Source: Cannabis sativa
Taxonomy: Eukaryota > Streptophyta > Magnoliopsida > Rosales > Cannabaceae
Direction: 5' to 3'
Length of the DNA: 64,000 bases
Assembly (NCBI RefSeq): GCF_029168945.1
Contig: NC_083603.1
Span: 37,696,396-37,760,395, forward strand
Below the pieces are notes generated by a model. The model ran no database searches, was not told where the DNA came from, and worked only from the letters and a program-made list of their open reading frames with translations. The number at the start of each line of letters is the position of its first letter. Positions within the stretch are counted from its first letter, which is position 1. A program made the translations under genes and the position numbers. Below are positions 54,601 to 64,000 of the stretch, one piece after another.

Positions 54601-56540
54601 TTTATTTTAATTTTTATGTTTTTTATTTTGTTTTTTAGTTGTTTTGTAGTTTTTTCTCAGTTGTTTAACACTATTAAAAAAATAACTATATTTTTTTTCT
54701 GTATTTTTTTTTCTTGTATTTTTTTTATACCAAGAATTTTGTTGATTTCAATGAGGAATCTACTCAAATATATGTTGAGGCAGCTGTTCAGTCCGGTGTG
54801 AAAGCAGTTGAGATTATGGTAATGTTGATTTTGTGTTGTTTTTTGGTTGTATAATGGTTGTTATTATTAAGATTTACTCTAATTCTTTGTTATAAGATAT
54901 ATCAGCAGATGTCTTCAGGGGGAATTGGTGGTGATTCTGGTAACCAGGTTACAGTTTCTGAAAAATGTTGAGCTTACGGATCATCGTGTTGTTTGTGTTA
55001 AGGTATGGTTGTGTTAAGGTTGTTTTTTTAGTTGCTCGACAATTTTGATGTTACCACTGACTTTTTTTTTTTTTGAAAAAAATAATCTTAGATGGGTACA
55101 ACAGGTCTCTCTGTTGATTCTAATATTCAACTTGTTGAAGATAACCCAATTCCTGATGAAAAAACTCCTCTTCTTGACAAGAGGAAATCTAAGAAACCCA
55201 TAGCGTTGACATCTCTGTTTATGGAGTTTGACTCTTCCATTTCTAGTTCTAAAGATGGTTCTGGTTATGGAGTTGTTAAGTATGTGGTTGGTTTGTGTCC
55301 TCTTGATGATAAAATTAGAGAAGATGTAGACCATAAAGACGAGAATGATTTTGACTTGTGGCTTGGTAAAGGTCGGCGATCAAAGAAAGATTAGTAAGTG
55401 TTTCATTTTAGCACTTTTGTTGTGTTTTTTGTTTATTTTATTCTATTTATGTTTTTTTTATCTCTTAGCCATGACAAGGACAAGGTTTACTTGAAGGGAA
55501 AGGATACGATTGTTCCCCCTTTTCGTTTTGGCGTGGAAGATGTTGCGACCAAGATGTGGTTCCACAAGCTTCCTGGCCAATGTTTAACTAATTCGGTAAG
55601 TTTATTATTTTATTTTTTATTTTTTTTTAAAAAAATGTCAGTAGATAGTTTTCTTCATGATGGTTTTTGGTTGTTTTTGAGTTATTGATATATACTTCGT
55701 TTTCTGAATTTTCGACATGTCTAATTTTTTTATTCTTTAACATTTGGATATCATTTTTTACTATCTACGTAAAAAAAGAAAGTATGCAAAGGAACCGAAG
55801 GTTAAGTTCACAACCACCGATTGCTTATTCTTCAAAATCATTCATGCTTTGTATGAAAAATTTGTTGCAAAGAAAAAATATCTTTCTTTGATAACTGCTC
55901 AGCATGCCATTGCTGATTATATCAGAGGTAGAAAAATGTTATGTGGTTCCCCTTGGCATTTGTGCGATCATGTTTTTTTTATCATCCATATGGAGTCTGA
56001 ATCACACTAGATTCTTGGTCGCTTAAATATTGAGGAAAGGCGTATGTACATGTACAACTCTTTGTCGACTGCTATGAAAGATAGTACCGCTATCAAAGCT
56101 TGTCAGCCATTTGCGGTGTTGTTGCCCCACTTTTTTGCTTTGTTCGATGAGTTCAAAAAGGAAAACAAACCGGTTTTTTTAGACCCTTTCGAAGTTGTTA
56201 AGGTTGATGGTTTACCTCAACAAACCTTGAAGTAAGTTGTTTAAAGTTTATTTTTTCAAGTGTTGTTTTATTTATTTTTAGGTATTTTCATTTTTTTTAG
56301 TTTTTCTGATGTTGTTTTGGGTTTTTTTCTAGTGACTGTGGTTGTTTTGTGGCATCGTTTGCTGAATACTTCATTGATATGAAACCAATTCCACCCATAT
56401 TTGATGTTGAGAAACACCGCGATAGGCTTGCTGTGTTGTTCTTCAAGTATGCTCGCATGAAAGAAGTGATAGTACTTTTTTGTTTTATTGATGGTGAAGA
56501 TGAGGCTCCTCCAAAGGGTCCACAGAAGATTTTGTTTTAG
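51635..56540 (+). pseudogene. DUF1985 / Ulp1-like cysteine protease gene, about 12 exons
   Basis: Exons inferred from GT-AG sites: 51635-51874, 51982-52050, 52602-52668, 52767-53620, 53717-54055, 54135-about 54370, 54735-54818, about 54902-55014, 55092-55393, 55469-55595, about 55739-56231, 56333-56540. Exon 4 encodes a DUF1985-type domain (FGHFLKHPEFKVQPQVFHGL, FALITSLDCEGD). Exon 5 looks helical and exon 6 is very acidic. Exons 11-12 hold a C48 (Ulp1) peptidase fold: the expected His-Trp pair is at 55996-56010 (ESESH then TAG), MYMYNSL has Asn for Asp, and QQTLNDCGCFV spans the last intron with Gln and catalytic Cys. Family members remove SUMO-like tags. Stops occur at 51860, 54020 and about 56008, with frame breaks near 52650, 53528 and 54965, some at A runs. 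Confidence 0.78.
54141..54377 (+). other. Acidic low-complexity segment of the Ulp1-type gene
   Basis: About 78 residues dominated by Asp, Glu and Ser (EEDIDLDEFEETDDNEEEN and similar). It is probably the C-terminal side of the linker between DUF1985 and the protease domain. The GAA/GAT-rich DNA also gives open frames on the other strand, which I regard as shadows. Confidence 0.7.
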
Positions 56541-57027
56541 TTATGTCTTTGTTGTTTCTTGCAATAGTACTTTTTATTTAGCTTTTGTTTTTTCTATTAT
56601 CAGATTATGTTGACAATCATAGACAAGTTGTTGTTTCTAGCATGTGTTTTTTTTTATTGAAATTGCTTTTATTTTCGTAACTAGTTTTAGATTTTTAGTT
56701 TTTATATTCAGTTTAACCCACGAAAGCATCTCATTAACAACCTAATTACAACCATCATACAAACAACTAAACTTGCATTTTAATCACTTATGTAATTTTG
56801 TTTGGTACATATAAATTTCAACTTTCTTGCAAACATTTAAGTATTTAACTATAATATTTATGTCATTTATATATTAATGATCATAATATCAATTCTCTAT
56901 TATCAATATATCTCCATATAAAAAGTTTTAGTTAAAAATAACGAAACAACTAAATAGTAATAATCAGTATGTTTATCTAAATGTTTCAGTATAGTTGTTT
57001 TTGGTTGCTGTATAGTTTTTTGTACTT
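56541..57027. other. Spacer between convergent MULE genes
   Basis: About 490 bases, AT-rich, with no gene. It separates the Ulp1-type stop (56538-56540) from the transposase stop (57030-57028) and presumably holds both polyadenylation regions. Confidence 0.65.
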
Positions 57028-60000
57028 CTATGCTATAATTCTTCTGCAGGTCTTTTTGTTATGTCCCTTTTGTCCACACTTGCCACACTTGTTTTGCTTC
57101 TTTGTTTCCCAAGCAGCCGCCATTCTTCTTTTCCTCGGCCTTCCAGACTTGATACTTTCTTTTGGAGGCAACACTATGATGTGTTCAAAAAAATTTGGTA
57201 GTTCCCATTCTCTAATGTTTCCAACTGGGCATACTATTTCTTCATATGTTTGCAGCCATGCTTTTGATGTGTAGTAATGTCCACAGTAGTTTTATGTGTT
57301 TATGTTGAAGTCCTTCATGACGGGAACTGCATGGTTACATGGAATTTCATCTTTTTGAAATCTTTTGCATGTGTACGTCTTGTCCTTCAAGTTTACTATT
57401 CTTGTTCTATCTTTATCTATCACCTCAAATAGGTTTTGATTTGCTGGTTTCACCTGTATGTTTTTTAAAGCAACTTTAAAACAACCAACAAACTATTGAA
57501 AAACAACTGTTTTCAGTTTACTGGATGCAACCAATAATATCAACTTACTATTAGTCGCAATGACTGTACATAGTTCCCTATGAGTTTTTTCTCAAATGAT
57601 GGTGTCAGCCTTGTTGTAACGCCTTGTCCAACAAGGATGCCACGCGTGTGCAATTTAATAAAATTCTTATATAGACACTATATAATTATGCCAAAAGTGT
57701 GGTTAATTAAATTTTGATAATTAAAAATTTTACATATAAACTATATGATAAAAGATAAGTGGTATTAACCATGGGGTCCCCCTGTTTTCAAAATATTCAC
57801 AAACTGGTTTAATAGTGCTTTTACAACATAAACTTTTTACTCCCAAAATACTTTCAAAATAGAGCATCCTGATTACTGGGCCGATACACAGCGGCTGATA
57901 TGTACATTGCTCCTACGACCTCGAACTCATGGCTGCTCAACCTTTGCTTTCCCCTTACCTGCACCATAAAGCTTCTGTTTGTCACAGAGACTCAGCAAGA
58001 AAAGTGAAATAGACAATAATTGAAAATGATCATCAATTCAATCTCATATCATCATGCTTACACATTACATAATATCATAAACACACAATCTTGGTACTTT
58101 ATAAAGTACCCATTTACCACTCGTTAACCACGAGCTGTATATGTCACTATCGTTGCCTGATGAAGCAAACGATAAGTAAGAAACCTAACCGCGGTTTCAA
58201 GAGTAATTACTCGTAAAGGTATTAACCGTTTCCAACCCTAGGTCATAACCTAGGCTCAACAAATAACTAATCAATGTCTTGATAATAATCAAGGCCATAA
58301 CCATTCAACCATTAATATTTAACCACATACAGTGCTTACCACTTTTCTTACCTTAGTTTTGAACTCAAGTGTACGAGACGACTTGAGTGGAAAACAAGCT
58401 AGGTGATCCCGGTCCTATGTCATAACAACAAAAACTCAATAAAAACCTTAATCAAATTTCTGATAATCAACTCTAATTCTCACAATCGAACACACCCTAC
58501 TTTCCCTCGGATCAAACTAGGTTAACCATCTCTAAAACACCCAGAATTCCACTCCAAAAGACACCTCGAATCAGATCGGACTTGAGGAGAAAAACCCAAA
58601 AACCAATCAAACCTCAAAAACCAATCAAACCTCCACCAAACCTGCTCAAACTTTCCAAACAGTATAATAACATAAATATAACATATCTCAAGCTTCAAAA
58701 CACAAAAATTCAATCCCTAACTTAAAATCACATGTTCAAGTGAAAAAATTCAACTTTTAGCTTCATCCAACACACTCAATTCAAGCAGCCATGAAAACCC
58801 TCTGAACCAATCTCTAACAAACTCAAAAACCTAGCCTAAACATAACCCAAACTCAGTTTGAGTCCCACAACAACAAAGAAACAAAACCCTACTTCAAAAC
58901 TAACTTAAAACCTAGAATTTTAATCTAAAAAAGATGGGAACTTACCTTCAAGTTCTCCTAGGCTAACTTGGGACAAGAACCAACTCTGAAATGAGGGTTG
59001 GAAGCTGAAGAAAATCCTCTAAGGGTGGCTGGCTTGTCTTGCACGAAGGGGAGGAGAAGAAGAAGAAGAAGCTTGTCTTTTTTTCTTTTAATTTCCTTGC
59101 CTTGGAAGTCATCTCATTAAATAGGTTTTCTTTTTTTTTTAAAAAAAAAAAAAATAATAGGCAGCCCAAAAAAAAAATCAAATGGCACAATTATATTTCC
59201 CAAAAGACTAATCTACCCCCTTCCATAATTTTTTTTAAAAAAACAACCCTAGGGGCATTTTTGTAATTTTTCTAATTCCATTAAACCGACATTCTAAAAT
59301 TTCTAACCTAGTCCGGAATATTCTCAAAATAATTCTTCCATAAATGTCGTGACATTTCTAACCAAAATTGTCAGCCCAAAAAAATATTTTATTTCGAAAT
59401 TGATATCCTCGGTACTCACATATCCTAAAATAATCTCCGTAATTAATAAATTACGCTATTTATTTCATTGAGTAAATTTTCAATAATTACCCTAATTAAG
59501 ATCATAATCTTACTTCATTTCCAAAAATAATTACATATTTAATAAAATATATCTATTTAAATATTATTTATTTTCTGGGATATTACACTTGTGCATTTTT
59601 GTGCCTCCTTTCTATTATTGTATGTCCACTCTTGCATTTGTGCCCTCAAGCACTCCATTAATGTTGTCACTGGTGTTTCCCTTGCTACTAAATTTGCTGA
59701 GTTCAGTGCTTTAGCTATGTTAGATGTCATGGTAGAGTACCTATCATTTAACCAGTTTGTATCATCGTTCCATTTTTATAATACAACTCATATGCAACTC
59801 AAAAACAACCCAAATACAATGTTTTAAATATCAGAGTCTGTAAAACATGTTATACTTTTGATTTGTTTTACCTGTTGTTTTTTCAATGATACCTTGACCA
59901 TTTTTCATGGCCAATTTGTTCCAGATATGGTCTTATGCGCTTATCCAAGTTGTCTAGCTCCCTCATATGAAATTCAAACTCAATTTCCATGTAAGCTTTT

Positions 60001-61716
60001 GCGGCTGCAAAGAATGGACCTCTAAAATGCTTTGCATTCTTTTTGAATTTTGTTTTCAGGTTGGACAAGAGGTGAAAGATGCAGTAGCCATGTGTTATTT
60101 CAAGGAACACTTTCCTAGTTGCTTTGATGATGCTTTCATGTCTGTCTGATATTAGGCATTGATCTTCTCGAACCCCGAATACTTCTTTTATTTTTTTGAA
60201 GAACCACTCCCATGATTTATCGTTCTCAGAATCAACTATGTAGTATGCAAGTGGAAATATTTTCAATTCTGCATCTTGTGTGTTGGCAGTGAGCAACGTG
60301 CCTCCATACGCGGCCTTTAGGAATGTACCGTCAACAACGATGATTGGTTTGCAGTTTGGCCAACCTTTAATAGCAGCATTCAATGCAACAAATGCATATT
60401 TGAAACTATCATCATCTTGTTTCTCTATGTCGATTATTGTTCCTGAATAAAATCCAACAGTAGTTTCAAGCAACTGTTACTCAACTATTTAGCAACGCAA
60501 ATACAATGTTTTCAGTTTAACAAATAATTTTGATTTTTTTTTTTTATGTTTTACCTGGATTTGTTTTCTGGAGCATGTACAGGTATCTTGGCAAGAGATT
60601 GTACGACTCTTTAGAATTTCCATGTAGCTGGGTTTGTGCTCGCTCTTTACTACGCCATGCTTTCATGTAATTCATCATTATTCCGTATTTCTCTTTCATT
60701 TCTCCCATTATGTCTGTCGGGCTGCACTTTGTTTTTCAGGTTCAAGAATTTTGGTTTTACAAAATCTGCTATCAACTTTGCTGTAGCTTGTTGTTGATCT
60801 CCAAATCTTATTGGAACCGCACATCTGTGTTCTTCTTGGTAGCTCCTTATTATGAATGTTTCTATGTTTCCATTTTTTGAAGCCTTTAAACTCCATTTGC
60901 AGTTTGTGTCCAAACACACTATGTTGTATTCTTTTGTGCAAGATTTCACTACTTTGTCATGAAATGTTTTCTTGATTGCAGTGTAGCATAGTGTACTTAT
61001 CAATGTATCTTTGTCCTTGTAAATTTCTACATTTTCTATTGTTTCATCTCGTTTATCATTGATGATAATCATTTCTGTGTTGTCGACTTCCTCTTCTTCC
61101 TCCCGGTTGTTTTCAAGTTGTTGTACCATTTCTGCAGCCATAAGCTTTGCGTAGTCGGTGAAGTCGAAATATTCATCTACTGCTGTAGTTTTTTCTCTGT
61201 TGTTTTCTGGTTGTTGTATGGTTGATTCTGATGTCACAGTCCCTGTTTCTAGAAAAAATGTATCATCTTGAACTGATCCAATTGTGTGCGCAGATAGTTG
61301 TTGCTTGGAAGTTGTTGCCAGGTTGTTTGCAGGTTGTTGCACATCTGCTTGTGCTGAGTTGTTGTCATACGATGCCATCATCATATTGTTGCACATCATT
61401 GTTTGGTTAGGTGGTGCTGTGTTGCTAATTATGTTCACACACAATGGGTACCTTGTGAAATCAACCTCTTTGGTTAATAGCTTTATGTAGAACAGCTGAC
61501 TTTTGTAATCCTTGATTTGTAGTGGTTGGCCTCCTTCCTTCAGTTGGTATCTCAGTTGTATTTGTGTTGTTTCAGGGTTGCATTGGAGTTCTTCCATCAT
61601 TATTCTCAGTAGTTCATCAAAAGTGCATTTGGTGGAAATTAATTCTCCACTTGATTCATATTCAACATAGTTTTTGTTGTCATCCCAATACCCATTGCTC
61701 TGTACCAAAATTTTAA
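57028..61716 (-). pseudogene. MULE (MURA-like) transposase, interrupted by a solo LTR
   Basis: Exon pieces: about 61716-60555, intron 60554-60474, 60473-59893, about 59790-59588, then (after the inserted LTR and target copy) 57609-57549, intron, 57453-57028. The N-terminus resembles a PB1-like module (VQSNGYWDDNKNYVEYESSG). The MuDR zinc-ribbon-like domain follows (NIVCLDTNCKWSLKASKNGN, RSYQEEHRC). The catalytic core has IIVVDGTFLKAAYGG (D), LISDRHESI (D) and the C/H motif THGYCIFHLLSNLK. Then come MTSNIAKALNS, a SWIM zinc finger (YTCKRFQKDEIPCNHAV) and a CCHC knuckle (NKCGKCGQKGHNKKTC). An extra C near 60720 shifts the frame, and a TAA lies near 57297. A short upstream exon may exist at 62216-62190 (ATG...AAAG|GTAATA). 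Confidence 0.82.
57615..59587 (-). repeat. Solo gypsy-type LTR in the MULE transposase
   Basis: 1,973 bases; the minus strand begins TGTAATATCCCAGAAAATAA and ends GGCGTTACA. Flanked by CTTGT (57610-57614 and 59588-59592). The minus strand contains GGTAAGGGGAAAGCAAAGG, comparable in position and pattern to GGTAAAGGCAAGGC of the Tekay LTRs, so a related chromovirus family is likely. There is no primer site or polypurine tract. It splits the transposase between the catalytic core and the SWIM finger. Confidence 0.9.
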
Positions 61717-62727
61717 TGGTTCTGTATCTTGAAAGAATGTAAATTATTTATTTGTTTCAGTTTCAGTAGTTGCAAACAACTATTTAAATATGGCAAAACA
61801 ACTAATAAACAACTCTTTCCAGCAACAGCTTTTGCAAATAACATTCGATCTGGACGACTATTTAAATATGTCAAATCAACTATTAAACAACTATTTTGAA
61901 GCATTCAGTAATTAATAAGAATAGATTCATCTTTTCTCGTTTGTAGATCCCAAACAACTATTATTTACTGAAAAACAACTTATGAACAACTGTTTACAGA
62001 ATAAAACTCTGTAGCATCTATTTATATGCATTAATATTTTTTGTTCATGCAAACCGTTGTTGTTTTTTTGTTCAGATTAACCAATATTTCATTATTATTT
62101 CAATTTATTCTGGCTTTCATTAATTAATAATAAATTTCAATTAATCTAGAATAAAAGATTTGAGGATGTTCATGAAAAAATTGTATTACCTTTAATTCTT
62201 TCTCTGATTCAATCATGGGTGAGTTTCAATGATTTCCAGATCTCCTTCTATTGGATTCTTCACCTCTGAAAGCGACTTGCTTTTTGACTGAATGTTGTTT
62301 TTGAGTTTTTTTTGTACAGCAATGGAGGTTGGATGATTTTTTTCTTTTCATTTTTGTATTTGGATTTTCGGGATCTAAGATGTTTTTCCTTGAGATCTAC
62401 ATTTTTTTTAGATATGATTTTGGAAGGAAAATGGTTGAGAATGGGTTGTTGGGGTTCGTCGGCTGGGTCACGAAGAAGATGGATGCCTCCGTTTTCCTTG
62501 GCCGGTATTTTTGTAACTAACAACTTTTAGTTTCTATTTTTGTTTATTTCCCTTTTTTAGGTCATAAATGTAAATTTGTTCCATTTTTAGTCTATTATAG
62601 AAAAAATCCCTAATAGTTTTACGTGAGTGTAGAATTTTAAGATTTTTTGATAAACCTAATTTTATACTTTATTTACTTTCTAATTCAAAATGATTATGGC
62701 CCAAAAATAGAACATAATTATTCATAT
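61717..62727. other. 5' region of the MULE transposase gene and right flank
   Basis: About 1 kb without a clear gene. 61750-62010 is rich in AACAACT (minus AGTTGTT), the same motif found in the introns of both MULE genes. A candidate first transposase exon lies at 62216-62190. From about 62530 the sequence is AT-rich; the MULE end is probably near 62600-62650. The rest is ordinary AT-rich DNA before a copia LTR. Confidence 0.5.
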
Positions 62728-62969
62728 TGTTATAAATATTAATAATTATGTGGATGTCCAAATCTTTTATTTATTACCATGAATTGTAATGAACATTCCT
62801 CTTTTCTTAGTTTCCCTATTTCTTAGTTTCTTAATATCTCACTCTTGTATTTGTATAAATAGGGGTTCACCCCATTGGAATAAACAACTCAGAAATTCTC
62901 ATTCACTTTCTCTTTCTCTCTTCATCTTCTTCTTCTTTCTTCTCATCTATTTTATATTATTTTATAACA
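62728..62969 (+). repeat. Short 5' LTR of a copia element running off the window
   Basis: 242 bases, TGTTATAAATATTAATAATT...TTTTATAACA, with TATA box TATAAATA at 62854-62861 and CT-rich sequence after it. It is followed directly by CGTTATCAGCACGAGTC, a primer-site motif common next to plant copia LTRs of this short type. Unrelated to the 1.8-kb copia LTRs elsewhere in the window. Confidence 0.82.
62854..62861 (+). promoter_or_regulatory. TATA box of short copia LTR
   Basis: TATAAATA in TTTGTATAAATAGGGG, about 110 bases before the LTR end. Confidence 0.65.
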
Positions 62970-62988
62970 CGTTATCAGCACGAGTCTT
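62970..62988 (+). other. Primer-binding site of short-LTR copia element
   Basis: CGTTATCAGCACGAGTCTT immediately after the LTR. This ATAACACGTTATCAGCACGA context is widespread at copia LTR/leader junctions in plants. Confidence 0.75.
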
Positions 62989-64000
62989 TGCCCAAGCTTC
63001 AAGCATGAATCTCTGCCTAAGACCCAATGTAAGTATTTTGTTAAAGTTCTTGAATTGTTTCAAAGTCACGATACACTAAATATATATTTATATATATACT
63101 CATCTGACTGAAACAATTTCAAGAATCATTTGGTTTCTTTTTTTTTTTATCTATATATCTATATATTATATATGTATGTATATGTTTATATATATTTATT
63201 ATTAATTTCATATATATTATGTTCTTATCATTCATAATATATAATATATGTGTGCCTATGATATGATAGAGAAAATCTATATAAATTATACATATATTCA
63301 AAAGATTATGTATTATCGATAAAATATTGCATATATCCTAAAGATTATGCATCATCGATAAAATAATGCATATATCCTGAAGATTATGCATCATCGATAA
63401 AATATTGCATATATCCTGAAGATTATGCATCATCAATAAAAAATTGTATACATCATGAAGATTATGCATCCTCGATAAAATATTGCATATATCCTGATGA
63501 TTATGCGTCCTCAATAAAATCTTGCATATATCCTGAAGATTATGCAAACGTAATATTCATTATATAGTTGATGGATATATAATGAAAGAGATGAATACAT
63601 ATTTATATATATGTTCTTGTATTCTTTGAGGACAATGAAAAGTAATCTAATATCGATATAGATTTTGACAAACATTTCCTGAAGTAAATGTTTTATATTT
63701 GTCAAAAAAAAAATGATTGTATTTATGTGAATACAACTAAAGGATCATTAAAAATGATTATTATTGATGCAATTTTATAGTGGGTTTTGAATATCCAAAA
63801 AGAATGTTAAGAAAATTGCATTGAAACATCAAAGTATAAGAATAACAATGAGCATGACTAATGTTATTTAAATACATGAGGCATGTATTGATTGTTCATC
63901 ATTCCCTACAGAGAATGATACGAATTGAAGTCAATTACTTTTAAAGATTCCTCGTATTAGTCATGTTATTATACATTGTTATTACTTGCAATATTGGAAA
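62989..64000 (+). mobile_element. Leader/5' internal region of the short-LTR copia element (incomplete)
   Basis: About 1 kb of AT-rich sequence after the primer site. It holds an ATG at 63005 followed by a GTAAGT-type junction at 63029 (AATGTAAGTATT), TA microsatellite runs at 63080-63200, and the 39-bp tandem repeat at 63303-63546. No gag or pol frame begins before the window ends. Confidence 0.65.
63303..63546 (+). repeat. 39-bp tandem repeat, about six copies
   Basis: The unit is TATATCCTGAAGATTATGCA plus TCATCGATAAAATATTGCA, repeated about six times with small changes. The period is a multiple of three, so the minus strand shows a 13-residue repeat, but the direction is opposite to the element and no start context supports translation. 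It lies in the leader of the copia element. Confidence 0.88.

Larger units (their letters stand above)
51240..62650. mobile_element. MULE-type DNA transposon carrying an Ulp1-like gene (ends not resolved)
   Basis: Two convergent genes form one unit: a DUF1985/Ulp1 protease gene (51635-56540, +) and a MURA-like transposase gene (57028-61716, -). Plant MULEs with captured Ulp1-like genes are known (the Kaonashi group), and members may lack long terminal inverted repeats, which fits my failure to see any here. Both genes show stops and indels, and a solo gypsy LTR has inserted in the transposase. The boundaries given are estimates from where gene-related sequence stops. Confidence 0.6.

Noticed and set aside
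59039..59266. Lys/Phe-rich frames on both strands near poly-A and poly-T runs
   Set aside because: Located inside a solo LTR and produced by homopolymer runs.
51240..62650. Search for terminal inverted repeats of the MULE
   Set aside because: T-rich and A-rich ends look alike but I could not align a convincing inverted repeat or a 9-bp duplication, so no ends are claimed.
63338..63547. Minus-strand frame with a 13-residue repeat; possible repeat protein or CRISPR-like array
   Set aside because: It is the reverse of a 39-bp tandem repeat with no unique spacers, in a plant copia leader; the period of 39 explains the open frame.

Overview
This window looks like repeat-rich nuclear DNA from a flowering plant, probably a eudicot. 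It shows Ty1/copia and Ty3/gypsy LTR retrotransposons with plant lineages (Tekay-type chromovirus, Tat-type with a second RNase H), a MULE-like DNA transposon with a plant DUF1985/Ulp1-type gene, GT-AG introns, and AT-rich spacers. I found no tRNA, rRNA, CRISPR array or convincing single-copy host gene. Nearly all of the 64 kb is transposable element, mostly in nested insertions. The species is not determinable from what I can see.

Layout. (1) 1-28747: a nest. Its base is a Tat-type gypsy element on the minus strand (5' LTR 28078-28747, gag 26642-28077, then gag end/AP/RT/RNaseH/second RNaseH at 4684-7957). A minus-strand copia lies between the two gypsy parts: LTR 8015-9803, pol pieces 9804-9913, 19355-19969 and 24035-25514, and an LTR fragment 25515-26641. 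That copia is cut by a full-length Tekay gypsy (9914-19354, TSD TCAGC) and by a solo copia LTR (19970-24034, TSD CCTCT). The solo LTR is itself cut by a Tekay solo LTR (20781-23002, TSD GTCTA). The left gypsy part is also flanked by copia leader and copia 3' internal sequence, so 1695-9803 reads as a chimeric element: copia LTRs and primer site around a gypsy core. (2) 28748-30046: the 3' end of another Tat element with its LTR. (3) 30703-51030: a plus-strand Tat element (LTR, gag, AP, RT, RNaseH, second RNaseH, integrase, 28-bp repeats) with an extra antisense, intron-bearing gene (38149-50808). A 10-kb copia-type element (38489-48555, TSD GGACC) sits inside that antisense gene. (4) about 51240-62650: a MULE-type transposon with two convergent genes, DUF1985/Ulp1 protease (51635-56540, +) and MURA-like transposase (57028-61716, -). 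The transposase is cut by a solo gypsy LTR (57615-59587, TSD CTTGT). (5) 62728-64000: the 5' LTR, primer site and leader of a small-LTR copia element with a 39-bp tandem repeat, running off the window.

How the parts work together. Each retroelement would be transcribed from its 5' LTR (several show TATAAATA boxes), primed at the tRNA-binding site next to the LTR, and copied and integrated by its own AP/RT/RNaseH/integrase. Almost every coding region here is broken by stops or indels, so present activity is doubtful. The best preserved stretch is the Tekay pol (14675-17104). Many of the breaks, and most differences between paired LTRs, fall at CAG/CTG trinucleotides. This looks more like base-calling error at methylated CHG sites than biology, so the degree of decay may be overstated.
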